A DNA stretch of 64,000 bases from Deroplatys truncata (lineage: Eukaryota > Arthropoda > Insecta > Mantodea > Mantidae): positions 176,927,065 to 176,991,064 of the forward strand of contig CM060988.1 in assembly GCA_030765065.1 (NCBI GenBank), given 5' to 3'. Under the pieces are notes generated by a model. That model did not search any database and had not been told where the DNA came from. It saw only the letters and a program-made list of their open reading frames with translations. A program made the translations under genes and the position numbers. The first letter of the stretch is position 1, and each line of letters opens with the position of its first letter. Below, one piece after another: positions 1 to 12,560 of the stretch.

Positions 1-199
1 AGAAACGAATGCTCAACATAGCAACCACCTCTTAAAGGATTTGACTATCGCTTAAATACTACCATATTCCCCTTGCACCTACAAGAAAATTAGCAATAAG
101 ATTAACATCTCAATTAACATGAAGCATATGGAGAATAAGCGTTTGTAAAAATAGTTTGTACAAGAGTAGAGAAAGTCATGTGAGTGTAACACATCAGAT
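1..199 (+). repeat. DE1 dispersed element, 3' end only
   Basis: The window opens inside a DE1 copy. The segment matches the last quarter of the full copy at 27158-27989, through the inner motif AAGAGTAGAGAAAGTCATG and the terminal CACATCAGAT, followed by a T run. The rest of the copy lies outside the window. Confidence 0.85.
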
Positions 200-864
200 T
201 TTTTTATTTATTTTATGTCGCTTTACTATATGGTCATATCGCGATGGATCTGTTAGGAGATACTTCGTGGAGGATACCTCGGTGTGTGGAGAACACTTAG
301 CCTTCTAGGTCTTCTACCTGTACCATACCATCCTACTTCGCCGCATGTGCACAGCAACTGTACCTCTGCTTCTGTGACGAGCAAATGACAACCTCCACAC
401 GTGTACACAGAGGTACTGTGTTCCTCCCACGAGAATGTGTCTGTAAGGAATGTGTTGACATCAACAATTCTAGCGCTATCTGAGAAAGATTATGGCTCTA
501 ATTTCAACATATCCTCAAGACTTCAGGCCTCCTAGAAAGCATACGCTCTTCTGCTAGTAATGCTGAATGACCAATTGCTTTTGTTTGCTTTGTCGTCACA
601 GATTTTAACAATGTTAGCAACTATTTTTCAGGCTTGACTCTGTAGAATTCTTCCTTTCTTACTGGGCATTGTTAATAGCTTTATAAAGCACTAGAAAACA
701 CTTACACATGCTGGAATACTAACGTTGGCGATGTTTTAATGTAAATAGTAGATCTATTTATGACATCATGAGGTGCCATGTGGTACTATACTCCCTCACT
801 CTTCCGGAGAGCAGAACATCCCGCAAACGTTTTCTCGTCAGAGCCTACAGTATCTGCACAACAA
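200..864. other. unassigned stretch
   Basis: No convincing reading frame or repeat was recognised. A short part near 340-380 resembles sequence next to the SINE copies at 865 and 15055 (a CAACTGTA..CTCTGCTTCT stretch), so it may be old repeat material. Confidence 0.4.
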
Positions 865-1166
865 CTGTAGTTGCTTCTACACGTGCCGGGCAGATGCCAT
901 TAGGTGCCGTCCAGTGTACCTGCTTTTATTATTTGTAGATAGATGGCAGAGCATTCGCTATTACTATCTATTTTTTTATTTTACTATTGTTTTAGACTTA
1001 AGATGGAACTTTGGGTCGTGGTATTAAACATTCAGTCTGGTATTTACTTTGGTAACTGTAGGAAACCAACAAAAAACTCTAGTCAGATTGGTCGGCCCAC
1101 GGGATTTGAACCCGTGCCTCCCGAAAACGGACCACAGACGTTACCGCCTGAACCATCCCGCTCGGT
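865..1166 (-). mobile_element. tRNA-derived SINE (family S1), minus strand
   Basis: Positions 1090-1166 read on the minus strand as a tRNA-like head, with an A-box-like GGATGGTTCAGGCGG and a B-box-like GGGTTCAAATCCC. The body to the left (865-1089) is closely matched by 15055-15282, including a shared GGCAGAGCATTCGCTATT segment. Together these show a dispersed SINE with a pol III internal promoter, not a functional tRNA. No clean target-site duplication was seen. Confidence 0.7.
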
Positions 1167-1256
1167 AGCTGCAGATTTGTTCAACATAATTATAGCATAA
1201 CATTAGTTTTCATGGTCCTATGTAACTGGCTCTGCAAAGAAAGAATCTTGAAAACA

Positions 1257-1998
1257 ATCTGATGTTCCATTCACACTATTTTCTCTACTCACTCTTCCAC
1301 AAACTATTGTTAAAAAGTCTTATTGTTAATAGAGATAAACATTTATTACACATTTCGTTGTAGATATAAGGACGATACAGTACCTAAAGTGACACTCCGA
1401 TTTTTCAATCGCGGATCGCTATGTGATGTCTCAAACTCCGTGCTCTTTGCATGCCCATGGGATATAACGAGTTGCCACTTGAAAAATACAAGTATTTGAA
1501 AATTACAACCAATGACAAAATATATCTCGGAAGTGGTTAAGGTCATAAAAAAGAATTATTTGACATAAATTGTGTGCTTTAACGTGATCTACTTTTTTTG
1601 CGTAGTAAGATTTTTTTCTGAACCCTTATGGTTTACGAGGTATAAATCTGATTCAGAATGAACACGACTTCACAGGTTAATCACAGAAAAGACAACATAT
1701 AATTTTTATTGTCATTAAAATATCTTAATTAAGTATTTAATCAAACGGTGTAGAGGGTAGTGTAAGATGGAGGAACTTCCTTCAAAATTGTGTGGCATCT
1801 TTGGAAGATACTAAACTTAAATACCAAGTTTGGTATGCATCGAACATTTCGTTTTAGAGTTATGCTTTTCACACACACGAACCTTCTTCTAAAAACGGAT
1901 TTTGTTAATCCAGGGGACCTCAAAACATTACTTATTTCTGGTGAAATCTCGACATAGAACCTTTTTCTGGAATAAAATACATCCTCTACTTAAAGAAC
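1257..1998 (-). repeat. DE1 copy, old and diverged
   Basis: Reads in DE1 order on the minus strand: head AATCTGATG near 1257, the GTGTAGTA-like and TTTACGAGGT motifs in the middle, then AAATACCAAGTTTGGTAT, a short CA run and a GAAATCTCGACAT region. It is clearly more diverged than the copies at 10044 or 27158. Confidence 0.7.
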
Positions 1999-2799
1999 CT
2001 TTGAAGACGGATAAATTACTTTTCTGTGTACTCGCACTCAAAAAGTTTTAGCAAGATATCGCATTCTGGTGCGTCATTTCCCTGTATGCAAATGCCCAGA
2101 CTGTTTTCTGCATTCGTTCTAAGTTATTTCTGAAATCAGCTAATGCAATTAATCATTAGTGGCTGCCGCATTAAGTATGCGATTATTTGTTTTAAAGTCC
2201 CCTTAGAGAAAATATACGGTTGCGTTAATTACCAAAACTCTATGCTGAAAAAGAACTAATGAAAGCCAGCCTGCGACCGAATTATGTTAGGAAGGGGAGG
2301 GAGGAGTAAACTGGCGAAATTACACCTCCCTTCCATTAGCGCTGTAAAAATAGAGGCGCAAAGCGATTATCTCGAAGCCATAGGGGATGAGAACAGTCGG
2401 TTGCCCCCTTCCCATTGATGAGAGGCCGTTAAGATGAATATGCAACAAATATCTATTGCTACATGTCACATTGGAGTTTTTATTTTATGATATTCCCCAC
2501 GTTAGATTACGCCTAGTCTGTAGTTGATATACAATGCTTTTCTTTTACACTGCGGCCGCTTCAGCTCGGATTCCCGTAGAAACAGTTATAATATCAGGGA
2601 AACCGCCTAACATTCTTATAGTTAGTTAGAATGATGACAAGCATGTACCTTATCATAAGAGATGTTGGAAATATTGTCCTGTATATTTCTGGTATCTTCT
2701 CAGGAAATTTTCATTCAATACCTGAAATTGAGTGAATTTCTCGCCTACTATTTTCTTTTAGTTCTCACAATGTATGGGGTTTATTGCATACACCTTATT
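1999..2799. other. unassigned stretch
   Basis: No gene or repeat family was recognised. The region is AT-rich with a short GC-richer patch near 2270-2420. No long reading frame or pol III box was seen. Confidence 0.4.
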
Positions 2800-2925
2800 A
2801 CTTTCTCTACTACGTATAGTAAGTAGGGGAAGTATTGTATTCCACCCAAAATTCGATACCAAGATTTCACCGGAAATATATGTTTTGCGACACCCTGAAT
2901 CCAAAAAAATTTTTTTGGAAACATG

Positions 2926-2959
<34 letters not shown>

Positions 2960-3639
2960 CAGCATAACTCAAACGAACAGTCGGATAAACACCAAACTTG
3001 GTATTTAAGTTCAATATCTTCCAGAGATGCGACACGAAGGTTTTCAAGAAAATCCCCCCACCCCAGATTACCCTTTACAGGGAACATTTTTCGAAAATTT
3101 TAATTTTCTCAAAAATGGCTCTAAGATTTTAATTAAAATATTATATGTTTAAGATATTTCCATGCCAAATAAAATGTATATCTTGAATTTTCTGGGAATG
3201 TCTCCAAAAGTATTCTTCATTATGAACGACTTTTGCATAACTGGTAAACCATAAGAGATAGACAAAATTCCACTACACAAAAAATGTAGATCGCGTTAAA
3301 ATACACAACTTATATCATATACATTTTTTTTGTTGACTGAACCGTTTTCGAGATATTGCTTGTTATTTCCTTAAATTTTCCAATACTTATACTTTTTCTC
3401 AAATTCGTTATTCATTTTTTTTATGTCCTGGACATGCAAAGAGAATGGAATGCGTCACATAGCAACCAGCGTTAAAATATTTGACTATCGCTTAAAAGCT
3501 ACCATATTCCTCTTGCATCTACAAGAAAATTAGCAATAAGATTAACATCTCGATTAACATGAAGCATATGGAGAATAAGCGTTTGTAAAAATAGTTTGTA
3601 CAAGAGTAGAGAAAGTCATTTGAGTGTAACACATCAGAT
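2800..3639 (+). repeat. DE1 copy, full length
   Basis: Starts at ACTTTCTCTACTACGTATAG and ends at ACACATCAGAT followed by a T run, about 840 bp. The internal GT microsatellite (2931-2957) lies at the same place as in other copies. Short open frames here are by-products of the repeat: the same translations recur in most DE1 copies. Confidence 0.9.
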
Positions 3640-3754
3640 TTTTTTTCATGTGATCATCAGAGACGGGTAAATTTCTGTAATTGGATTTTGCGAAATTATA
3701 AAGAGTAATTGACCAACGCTTAATATTCTTCTGACGAAGTATGGTTCCATTTAC

Positions 3755-4260
3755 CGAGAGGGATGGCTTGGGTGGTAAACTCTGTGGCCCGCATTTGGGA
3801 GGTCCCGAGGTCAATCCCAGCGACCGCCCACTCTAACCCGTGGGTTTTTTCGGGGTTTTCGCGGGTCATCAGGCGGATACTGGAGAGTTTCTTTCACCCC
3901 TCGAATTTCCTGTCTCTCCATTTCGGTCCATTATTCATCCTTCAACCCGTTGGGTCTGTTTCAGGGTTGGAAGTGTCCGCAATGGAATTTCAGTGCAGCG
4001 TGACAGGGAAAAAGGATGCTCTGTGTGAACTTAGTCCGTCCCTAGGCCTTCGGCTGGTTGCCGGAGTATAAGGACCGCTACGACGGGTGCTTTGGACCCC
4101 ATGCGGGGCGCGGTCTGACTGTCCGTCTGCCATTGCTGTGTCGTCACTCCTGGTTCCGGCCTCCCGGTGTCTCCCTTCACCTCATCCCTCCCTCCCCGGG
4201 GGCGTAGGTACATCTGGATTCACTGGATCGGTGCCGAAACCCCTTCGCTTCTCAGCCAAA
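3755..4260 (+). mobile_element. tRNA-derived SINE (family S1), plus strand, with TSD
   Basis: The tRNA-like head begins at CGAGAGGGATGGCTTGGGTGG (A-box region) and is followed by GGAGGTCCCGAGGTCAATCCC (B-box region). The GC-rich body includes a TTTTTTCGGGGTTTTCGCGG segment. A 9-bp direct repeat TCCATTTAC flanks it (3746-3754 and 4261-4269), which marks a retroposition event. The element is about 506 bp, much longer than its tRNA part. Confidence 0.85.
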
Positions 4261-4394
4261 TCCATTTACATGGTTATGTTCCGTCGTAAAATAACAATAC
4301 TGTAGCACAGAGAAACCCGATTTTACACACAATATTCGCTTGCTTGGCGTGAAAACTGGTGTGTGGTGTGCAATAATGGAGTCAATGTTTGGGA

Positions 4395-4905
4395 CCAATC
4401 ATTGTTACTCATTTCATTACTCGTAGTAAAGTAAGAGTTAATTTCTGTCACTGTTACTTTTATATTGCTTACCCAATAACTAGTAATTACTTTATGTCCC
4501 TATTACTTTTGTATCTCTTACTGAATAAATACTTCCTGTACACGTTACTTTGGCATTTGTTACTGAGTATTTTCCGTCCCGGTTACTTTTGTGCCCGCAG
4601 CCGAGTAACAGGCTGCTTTTTGTCACCGTTACTAAGAGGCAGATTACTTTATGTTTTCGTTAATTTTGGTTTTGTTACTGAGTAACTCTTTACAGGTCAT
4701 CGTTACCGACTAATCGGCTACTTTCTGTCACCTATACTAAATAAAATTATTTTGTCACGGTTACTAAGTAACATGTTACTTTCTGTCACGGTTACTTAGC
4801 AACATGTTACTTTATATTCCCGTTAATCTCGTTTTCATTACGAGTAACCTGTTATTTTTTGTCACCCTTACTGAGTAACTAATTACTGTATCCCCGTTAC
4901 ATTTT
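4395..4905 (+). repeat. degenerate tandem repeat of about 31 bp
   Basis: Imperfect units such as GTTACTTTCTGTCACGGTTA followed by CTAAGTAACAT recur across the interval. The pairs GTTACT and AGTAAC make each unit partly palindromic. Copies are clearest near 4760-4815. No coding sense is apparent. Confidence 0.75.
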
Positions 4906-5757
4906 GTTCGCCGTCAATACATCAGTAGTGGATTATGCAACAGCGGGGGTATGCATATAAAAACAGAAGCTGCAAGGAGACAAAGGTGCAAATCGTAGCC
5001 CATTCTAGAGAGGTAGTTTAGCTGAGAAAGAGCAAGAAAATCAATGATCTGCTCGATGTGTACTCTCCACTTCAGACAGTGTATTGTTTGTTCGCCTGTC
5101 ACTCAAAAACGGCTGAATTGAATTTCGTGAAAAGTGCGTGCACATTAAACAATCTCATCAAGATGGGCTATAAACCACACTCGGCTGAGTCGACGTCAAA
5201 AACTCCTCTGCCAAAAATAACTTGCTCGTCGAACTGCATATTACGAGGGGTCTGTCGCTAATTAACCGCAAAATCAATGCAGGTAGCGTTGGCGGGCAAC
5301 ACATCACAGCTGATTTTATACGTCCGTCAGAAAGCTCGCCGGTTAAAGGGATAACCTTAATTAAATACTCTTTGGAGATCTAAATTCGAGCGTTGTTTGA
5401 AGCTTCGTGTACTATGTCAATCTATAAACAATGTCAAGAGTCATATGCATTTAGCTTGGAGAGTTAACATTTTCCAATGCTTTTGAGCCATTCCTAAAAT
5501 AAAATGTAATTTGATTACAAAATAAATGATCACATTCCCATCATCACCTGCTGAATCCAACGAAACTACACCAAAACTAAGAGCAAATGAATTCTCGTCA
5601 AATACAAAGAGTTTTATAAAACAGCAGTTTAAAATAGAAACAAGCTTGCTGAAACCTCAAACTTACCATGTTGTTTTCAAAATCTATTGTTACTGATTCA
5701 CTTTGTGAGTAGAACAGAAAAGAGTATTCTCATGCACAAAGAAGAAACGATAAAAGT
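4906..5757. other. unassigned stretch
   Basis: No recognised gene, repeat or RNA. Short open frames at 4914-5261 show no family resemblance and no codon bias that I can judge. Confidence 0.35.
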
Positions 5758-5763
5758 TTATGT

Positions 5764-5983
5764 TGCCAGCCTCTGTGGTGTGGGGGTAGCGCCTCTGCTT
5801 CACATTCAAGAGGTCCTGAGTTCGAATCTCGGTTAGGGTGTTACCAGGATAAGATTTTTCGGGGTTTCCCTTACATGAAAAGACAAATTTCGGGTAACTT
5901 CAAGCTCTATGAACCCCGGGCTCATTTCATTGATGTTCGATATGACCTAATTGGTTAAAGGACACTAAACTTTAAAAAAAAAA
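5764..5983 (+). mobile_element. tRNA-derived SINE (family S2), with TSD
   Basis: The head has A-box-like GTGGTGTGGGGGTAGCGC and B-box-like GAGTTCGAATC at tRNA spacing. The body includes TTTTTCGGGGTTTCCC, and the tail is A-rich (5972-5983). A 6-bp direct repeat TTATGT (5758-5763 and 5984-5989) flanks the element. The head differs from the S1 family, so this is a separate SINE lineage. Confidence 0.8.
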
Positions 5984-6029
5984 TTATGTGCTCCAGTAAT
6001 TTTCAAAATTTTACATTTTCGAGTTGTGT

Positions 6030-6602
6030 AACCTCAGCATAAAATTTTGAGTTATGCTGCTCAGACACACACACACAATACACACCGACCCTTTTCTCAT
6101 TTTTTACTTTCTCTACCAGCACACAGTAGGTAGAGAAGGTATTGCATTCCACTCAAAATATTCTATTCCTAGATTTCACCGGAAATACGTTTCCAGGCTC
6201 CCTCAATCCAAATAAAGCATTTTTGGAAAACTGTCAGCATGTATCTGAACAACGTAACTCAAAAACGAAAAGTCGAATAAATACCAAACTTGGTACCTAG
6301 GTTCCGCATCTTCCAAAGATGCGTCACTAAGATTTTCAATTATATCCCCCACCGTTAACTACCCTTACATGAAACATTTTCCGAAATTTGATTTTCTCAA
6401 AAATAGCTATAAAGACTTTCATTCAAATAGCACATTTAATATATTTAGGTGGCAAATAAACTATATATCTTGTATTTTCTGGTAATAACTTCTGAAATCC
6501 CCTTTATGTTATTGAATTTTGTATAAATTTGTATAACTAGAAAACTATAACAAATAAACAAAAACTTACTTTAGAAGAATTGTAGAACTCGTTAAAACAC
6601 AC
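6030..6602. repeat. two old DE1 fragments, head to head
   Basis: 6030-6100 matches the DE1 region around the CA microsatellite on the minus strand. 6106-6602 is a plus-strand, diverged DE1 5' part beginning ACTTTCTCTACC and running to the CATTTAATATATTTA region. The next, younger copy follows directly. Confidence 0.65.
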
Positions 6603-6623
6603 GTTTTGTGTTTAACAATTTTT

Positions 6624-7624
6624 ACTTTTTCTACTACGTATAGTAAGTAGGGAAAGTATTGAATTCCACCCAAAAATTCGATACCGAAATTTCACCGGAA
6701 ATACATGTTTTCAGACCCCCTGAATCCAAAAAAAAGCATTTTTGATAACATGTCCGTCTGTTTGTCTGTGTGTGTGTATATGTGTGTATGTGTGTGCGTG
6801 TGCGTGTGCGTGTGCGTGTGTGTGTGTGTGTCTGTGAACCGCATAACTCAGAAACGAACAGTCGGATAAGCACCAAACTTGGTATTTAGGTTCAGTATCT
6901 TCCAGAGATGCGACACGAAGGTTTTCAAGAGAATCCCCCCACCCCAAATTACCTTTACATGGAAAATTTTAATTCTCTCAAAAATGGCTCTAACGATTTT
7001 GATTAAAATATCATATATTTAAGATACTTTCACGGCAAATAAAATGTATATCTCGAATTTTCTGGGAATGTCTCTAAAAGTATTCTTCATTGTGAACGAC
7101 TTTTGCATAACTGGCAAACCATAAGAGATAAGACAAAATTTTACTACACAAAAAATGTAGATCACGTTAAAATACACAATTTGTCATATACATTTTTGTT
7201 GTTGAGTGAACCATTTTCGAGATATTGCTTGTTATTCCCTTAAATTTTCCAATACTTGTTTTCTCAAATGGGAATTCGTTATTCATTTTTTTTTATCTTG
7301 GATATGCAAAGAGTATTAATCTGTGGCAAAGAGCATGGTGCTGCACCTAGCGACCAGCTATTAAGAGATATGTCTATGCTTAAAGGCTACTGTATTTCTG
7401 TATTGCCGTTGCAAATACAAAACAAGGGGAACATAGTACGTCTTAATCGATAGTCAAATATTTTTAGAACTGGTCGCTATGTGTAAAATGAAATTCTCTT
7501 TGCATGTCAAAAGATCGTTTCTGCAAATGTTTATCTCGATTAATATGAAATAGATGGAGAATAAGATTTTGTAAAAGTAGTTTGTACAAGAGTAGAGAAA
7601 GTCTGTGAGTGTAACACATTAGAA
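6624..7624 (+). repeat. DE1 copy, long subfamily
   Basis: Full DE1 from ACTTTTTCTACTACGTATAG to the CACATTAGAAT end, but about 1 kb long. It has an extra segment near 7290-7460 that looks like a partial internal duplication: a second CTATTAAGAGATATG..TTAAAGGCTAC stretch. The microsatellite (6766-6833) mixes GT and GCGTGT units. Confidence 0.85.
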
Positions 7625-7640
7625 TATTTTTTCGTAGCGC

Positions 7641-8108
7641 TAGCCGTTTTAGAAATATTCTATGTTTTAATTTTACACTTTTCCGAATTGTCATCTAAAG
7701 GGTATTCATGAAATTGAGCGACCCTCCTTTGTTTCGTTCTTTTCATCGCAAACGCTTGTTACTAGGAACGTAACAGTGTTTACCTTAAGTAACTAATTTA
7801 TTGCTGTGAATTTGTGAACAAATATAAACATCCATGGTAGCTTTATAAAAGATAGAGTTTGTGAAATCTTTTAGGGGCTTTTGCTTCGAAGAAGTGCTGA
7901 CTGAACCAATTTCGTAAGACTGTTTCATTTTATTAATACATATCTTATCATTTGTTATAGTACCATTTTCAAGCGTTCCTTATTTTCCTTTCTTACTTTT
8001 TAAGACTTTTCAGCTTTAATTTTAGTGTTAAGAAGTGTTTTTCCGTGAAGGCAGCTTAAGTGATTGCTGGTTCTATGTGTCAAAATATTTGCTGAGGTTA
8101 AAAGTACA
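7641..8108. other. unassigned stretch
   Basis: AT-rich sequence without a recognised gene or repeat. Confidence 0.35.
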
Positions 8109-8747
8109 CAATGCATTAACTGTTTTACTAAGAATAGTTTGTATATGCACTAATAACCTACAGAGGTCGAGAAAATCATGTGAATGTATCACATCGGAAT
8201 ATTTTTTATTTATTTATTCAGGTGGCCTCGTATTTCCGGTGAATCTCGACATCGAATTTTACGATAGAATGCAATACTTCCTTTCCCTACTAGGTACGTG
8301 GTAAAGGAAGTAAAAATGTATCATAATATTTGTAAACTCAAACCAATAGCAAAGAATATCATTGGTGCAAAAGATATGACATAAACCTACATTTCAAAGG
8401 ATGTACAAAGCTCTTTGTCTATCTCTTATGGTTTACCAGTAATACAAACGTTATACAAAAATTATTCAGAATTAAAAAAAAAAAAAAATCAGAGACTATT
8501 CCCCAAAAACTCAAGATATACATTTCATTTGCCAATTAAATATATTAAACATATGTTAACTATCCAACATTCGCTTTTGCGTTAAGCTGCTCACAGACAA
8601 ACACACAGAGACGAACCCCTTTTTAAAAACACTGTTTCTGGATTCAGAGATCTGAAAACATATTTTAGCTGCAACCACGATAAAGAATTTTTATGTGGAA
8701 CATAAAATCCTGCACCTAATATGTACCTAGTGTTAGAGAAAGTAAAA
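8109..8747. repeat. cluster of old DE1 fragments
   Basis: 8109-8196 is a plus-strand DE1 tail (ATCACATCGGAAT end). 8221-8313 is a minus-strand DE1 start region (ATTTCCGGTGAATCTCGACAT). 8338-8747 is another, longer minus-strand fragment ending GTTAGAGAAAGTAAAAA. All three are diverged. Confidence 0.65.
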
Positions 8748-8776
8748 AATCGGATATATTATGTTCACATAACGTT

Positions 8777-9459
8777 CTCTGCCCTCTATTCTTTTTTAAT
8801 AGATATACAAATTCAACTGTTACGAAAGTTTATTTTTCCACGTACTTCCTTTCGACCCAGATAAACCTTTGCAAATATAATTATTACATTACACATTTTG
8901 TTTGCATACAAAGAGAACAGCGATATACAAATGTTTAAGAACTGGACGCTATATGCTGGCCTTAAAATTCCATACTGTTTCCGTGACATCGCGAGAAACA
9001 ACTAAAAACATGGGAATTAAAAAGAATGACAAGGTATTGAACAAATCAAACCATTAATATAGGATACCTTCGAAATGGCTGATGCCACAAAAATTTATTT
9101 GAAATACAGTGTGTGTTTTGAAGAGATCTACATTTTTTCTGTAGTACGTTTTTGTCTATCGCTTAACGTTTACCAGTTATACAAGATTCTACAAAATTCC
9201 TTCCGAATGACGAGGACTTCACAGGTTGTTCCCAGAAAATTCAAGATATACATTTTACTTGTTATGTAAATATATTAAACATACGGTATTTTGATACAAA
9301 ACATAAGAGCTTTATTGTTGAATATAAAAAAATTACCAAAATGTACCATATATAAGATAGTTTGGGGGGGAGGGATTTTCTTGAAAATCTTCGTGTCGCA
9401 TCTTTGGAAGGTACTGAACCTAAATACTAAGTTTGTTAGTTATCCGACATTTATGCTGT

Positions 9460-9505
<46 letters not shown>

Positions 9506-9635
9506 GACCTTTTTCTAAAAATGCTTTTTCTTATTCCGGGGTCCTCAAAACAAGTATCTCTGGTAAAATCTGGAATGGAATTTTTGGGTGGAATGCAATA
9601 TCTTCTCTACTTACTATGTACGTGGTAGAGAAAGT
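8777..9635 (-). repeat. DE1 copy with a CT-CA compound microsatellite
   Basis: Near full-length on the minus strand, ending in GGTAGAGAAAGTAAAAAT. The internal microsatellite has become a (CT)n followed by (CA)n tract at 9461-9505, unlike the pure CA runs of other copies. Confidence 0.8.
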
Positions 9636-9939
9636 AAAAATAATTACAAAACATAAACATCGGATTACAAAGCATTAAATATTCGTTTGTGTAATAGGAT
9701 GATGGACTAGAGTTCCCTATGACTGAATTCCAATACCGGCTGTGTTGCTTCCACAGCACCCTCGAAAATCAATAGGCCGATTAACATCAAGAACTGACCG
9801 GTCGTTGAGTTTCGGCTTGTTGGATAAGTCAATGAAACAAGTACACACATTCCGGTCTGAGGTTTTACTTTTTCATCAGGCATATCTTCAAATGAGTATA
9901 ACAAACTCAAAACTGCAACCACAATCAGAACACGAAAAA
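9636..9939. other. unassigned stretch
   Basis: Unique-looking sequence of about 300 bp. Open frames on both strands (9707-9960) show no recognised domain. Confidence 0.35.
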
Positions 9940-10030
9940 CAATCTGAAGCGTTACATTAATATGACTTTCCTACTCGCTCTTCTACATACTAACCTTAGA
10001 AACTCAATTCTTCCGTCTGCTTCAAGTTAA
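9940..10030 (-). repeat. old DE1 head fragment
   Basis: Matches the DE1 terminal region on the minus strand (AATCTGAAGCGTTACATTA, then ACTTTCCTACTCGCTCTTC and TTAATCGA). The next DE1 copy begins right after it. Confidence 0.55.
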
Positions 10031-10043
10031 TCGAAAAAAAAAA

Positions 10044-10850
10044 ATCTGATGTGTTACACTCGTTTTACTTTCTCTATTCTTGTACAAACTAATTTACAAA
10101 CGCTTATTCTCCATATCCTTCCTGTTAATCAAGATGTTAATCTTATTGCTAATTTTCTTGTAGATGCAAGGGGAATATGGTAGGCTTTAAGCGATAGTCA
10201 AATATTTTAAGAGGTGGTTGCTATGTGGGCATTCCATTCTCTTTGCATCACCAGGACAAAAAAAATGAATAACGAATTTGAGAAAATGTGTAAGTACTGG
10301 AAAATTTAAGGGAATAACAAGTAATATCTCGAAAATGGTTCACTCAACCAAAAAAAAAAAAAAAATGTATATGACACAAATTGTGTAATTTTAACGCGAT
10401 CTACATTTTTTGTGTAGTAAAATTTTGTCTATCTCTTATGGTTTACCAGTTATGCAAAAGTCCTTCACAATGAAGAATACTTTTGGAGACATTCCTACAA
10501 AATTCAAGATATACATTTTATTTGTCATGAAAATATCTTAAACATATGATATTTTAATCAAAATCGTTTGAGCCGTTTTTGAGGAAATTAAAATTTTCGA
10601 AAAATGTTCCATGTAAAGGGTAATCTGGGGTGGGGGAATTTGAACCTAAATACCAAGTTTGGTGTTCATCCGACTGTTCGTTTCTGAATTATGCTGTTCA
10701 CAGACACACACACACACACGGACATGTTTCCAAAAATGCTTTTCTTGGATTCAGGGGGTCTCAAAACATGTATTTCCGGTGAAATCTCGGTATCGAATTT
10801 TTGGGTGGAATAAAATTCTTCCCCTACTTACTGTACGTAGTAGAGAAAGT
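10044..10850 (-). repeat. DE1 copy, full length
   Basis: Runs from ATCTGATGTGTTACACTC to GTAGTAGAGAAAGT on the minus strand. A runs border it on both sides (10034-10043 and 10851-10856), as expected if the target is an A/T run. Confidence 0.9.
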
Positions 10851-10989
10851 AAAAAACGCTCGCAAAAATACTTGTATACAGAACGATAAACCATAGAGGG
10901 TAGGGAAAAGTCGTATGTAATACATCGACTTTTTACGTTTGTTACCGCTTGCAACATTCAAATGAATAATGTATTGATTGGTGGCTCTG

Positions 10990-11383
10990 AATTATTAAAA
11001 GTACAATAAACTGGGTAACAAATCTTAGTGGGCTTGATTTCTGTAATGTTTGGATGATACACCAGTTGCATCTGGCTCGCAGACCACACACATAATATGC
11101 ATGTATCAGAGTTATGTTAGTCTGCGAGTGCGGTAAGCCTCCGTGCCAGCGCTAGGCAAGTTCATAAGGTCGATTCATGTTGTTCGGATTTCGGCAATCA
11201 TGGAAGCGACAAATCCTTGGAATCCGCCCGCTCCCTGGGGGCGCAGCCCTCCCAATAATGCGCTCCGCAGTGGCGGCAGTGACGGTTGCTTTTCTTCATT
11301 ACCAGGACCCGAATTCTGATCACATCTTTTAATTATTGCATCATAGGCATTCCTAACCTGTATAATAAATTATCATGGGTCCC
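10990..11383. other. unassigned stretch
   Basis: No gene recognised. A GC-richer patch at 11120-11290 may be old SINE sequence, but no pol III boxes could be made out. Confidence 0.35.
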
Positions 11384-12288
11384 AGATGTGTTACACTCAC
11401 ATGACTTTCTCTACTCTTGTACAAACTATTTATACAAACGCTTATTCTCCATATGCTTCATGTTAATCGAGATAAACATTTGCAGACTCTATCTTATTGC
11501 TAATTTTCTTGTAGATGTAAGGGGAATATATATTTACAAGGGCAATATAGAAATACAGTAGCCTTTAAACACATACATATCTCTTAATAGCTGGTTGCTA
11601 GGTGCAGCACCATTCCCTTTCCCACAGATTATAACTCTTTGCATATCCAAGACAAAAAAAACGAATAACGAATTCCCATTTGAGAAAAGTATTGAAAAAT
11701 TTAAGGGAATAACAAGTAATATCTCGAAAATGGTTCAATCAACAACAAAAATGTATATGATATAAATTGTGTATTTTAACGCGATCTACATTTTTTGTGT
11801 AGTAAAATTTTGTCTATCTCTTATGGTTTACCAGTTATGCAAAAGTCGTTCACAATAAAGAATACTTTTGGAGACATTCCCAGGAAATTCAAGATATACA
11901 TTTTATTTGTCATAAAAATATCTTAAACATATGATATTTTAATCAAAATCGTTAGAGCCATTTTTGAGAAAATTAAAATTTTCGAAAAATCTTCCATGTA
12001 AAGGGTACTCTGGGGTGGGGCGATTTTCTTGAAAACCTTCGTGTCGCATCCTTGGAAGATACTGAACCCAAATACCAAGTTTGGTGTTTATCCGACTGTT
12101 CGTTTCTGAGTTATGCTGTTCACAGTCACACACAGACAGACACACAGACACACACACGGACATGTTTCCAAAAATGCTTTTTTTGGATTCAGGGGATCTC
12201 AAAACATGTATTTCCGGTGAAATCTCGGTATCGAAATTTTGGGTGGAATACAATACTTCCCCTGCTTACTATACGTAGTAGAAAAAGT
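11384..12288 (-). repeat. DE1 copy, long subfamily
   Basis: Minus-strand copy from AGATGTGTTACACTC to GTAGTAGAAAAAGT. It carries the extra internal segment (about 11530-11640) of the long subfamily. It ends about 65 bp before the mariner element. Confidence 0.88.
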
Positions 12289-12560
12289 AAAAATGCACAT
12301 TTATTTGGGTATTTTTGGACATTTGTATACCATGTTCTATTTTAGCAACTGTATACGAGGGGCATTCAAAACGTTTTGCAACCAGCCTATCCATTGTTGG
12401 ACAATATTTGTTACAAAAACGTAACTAATACAGCTGCCAACAACTGACCTTAAGCTATCAAAATATGCATAAGTGCAAGTTTAAACTTTAATATTCACAG
12501 TTGTACAGTCTAAGTCCTGTCAACAGCTGGTGAAAAATCATGGGAGAACATGAGGCAGTA

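Noticed and set aside
1090-1166. Functional tRNA gene
   Set aside because: The boxes are present but the copy is joined to a dispersed SINE body and related copies exist, so it is a SINE head.
2758-3103. Open frames of 80-110 codons with runs of His-Thr or Cys-Val in many places
   Set aside because: They come from the CA microsatellite and fixed flanks of DE1. The same peptide recurs in each copy on either strand, so it reflects the repeat and not a gene.
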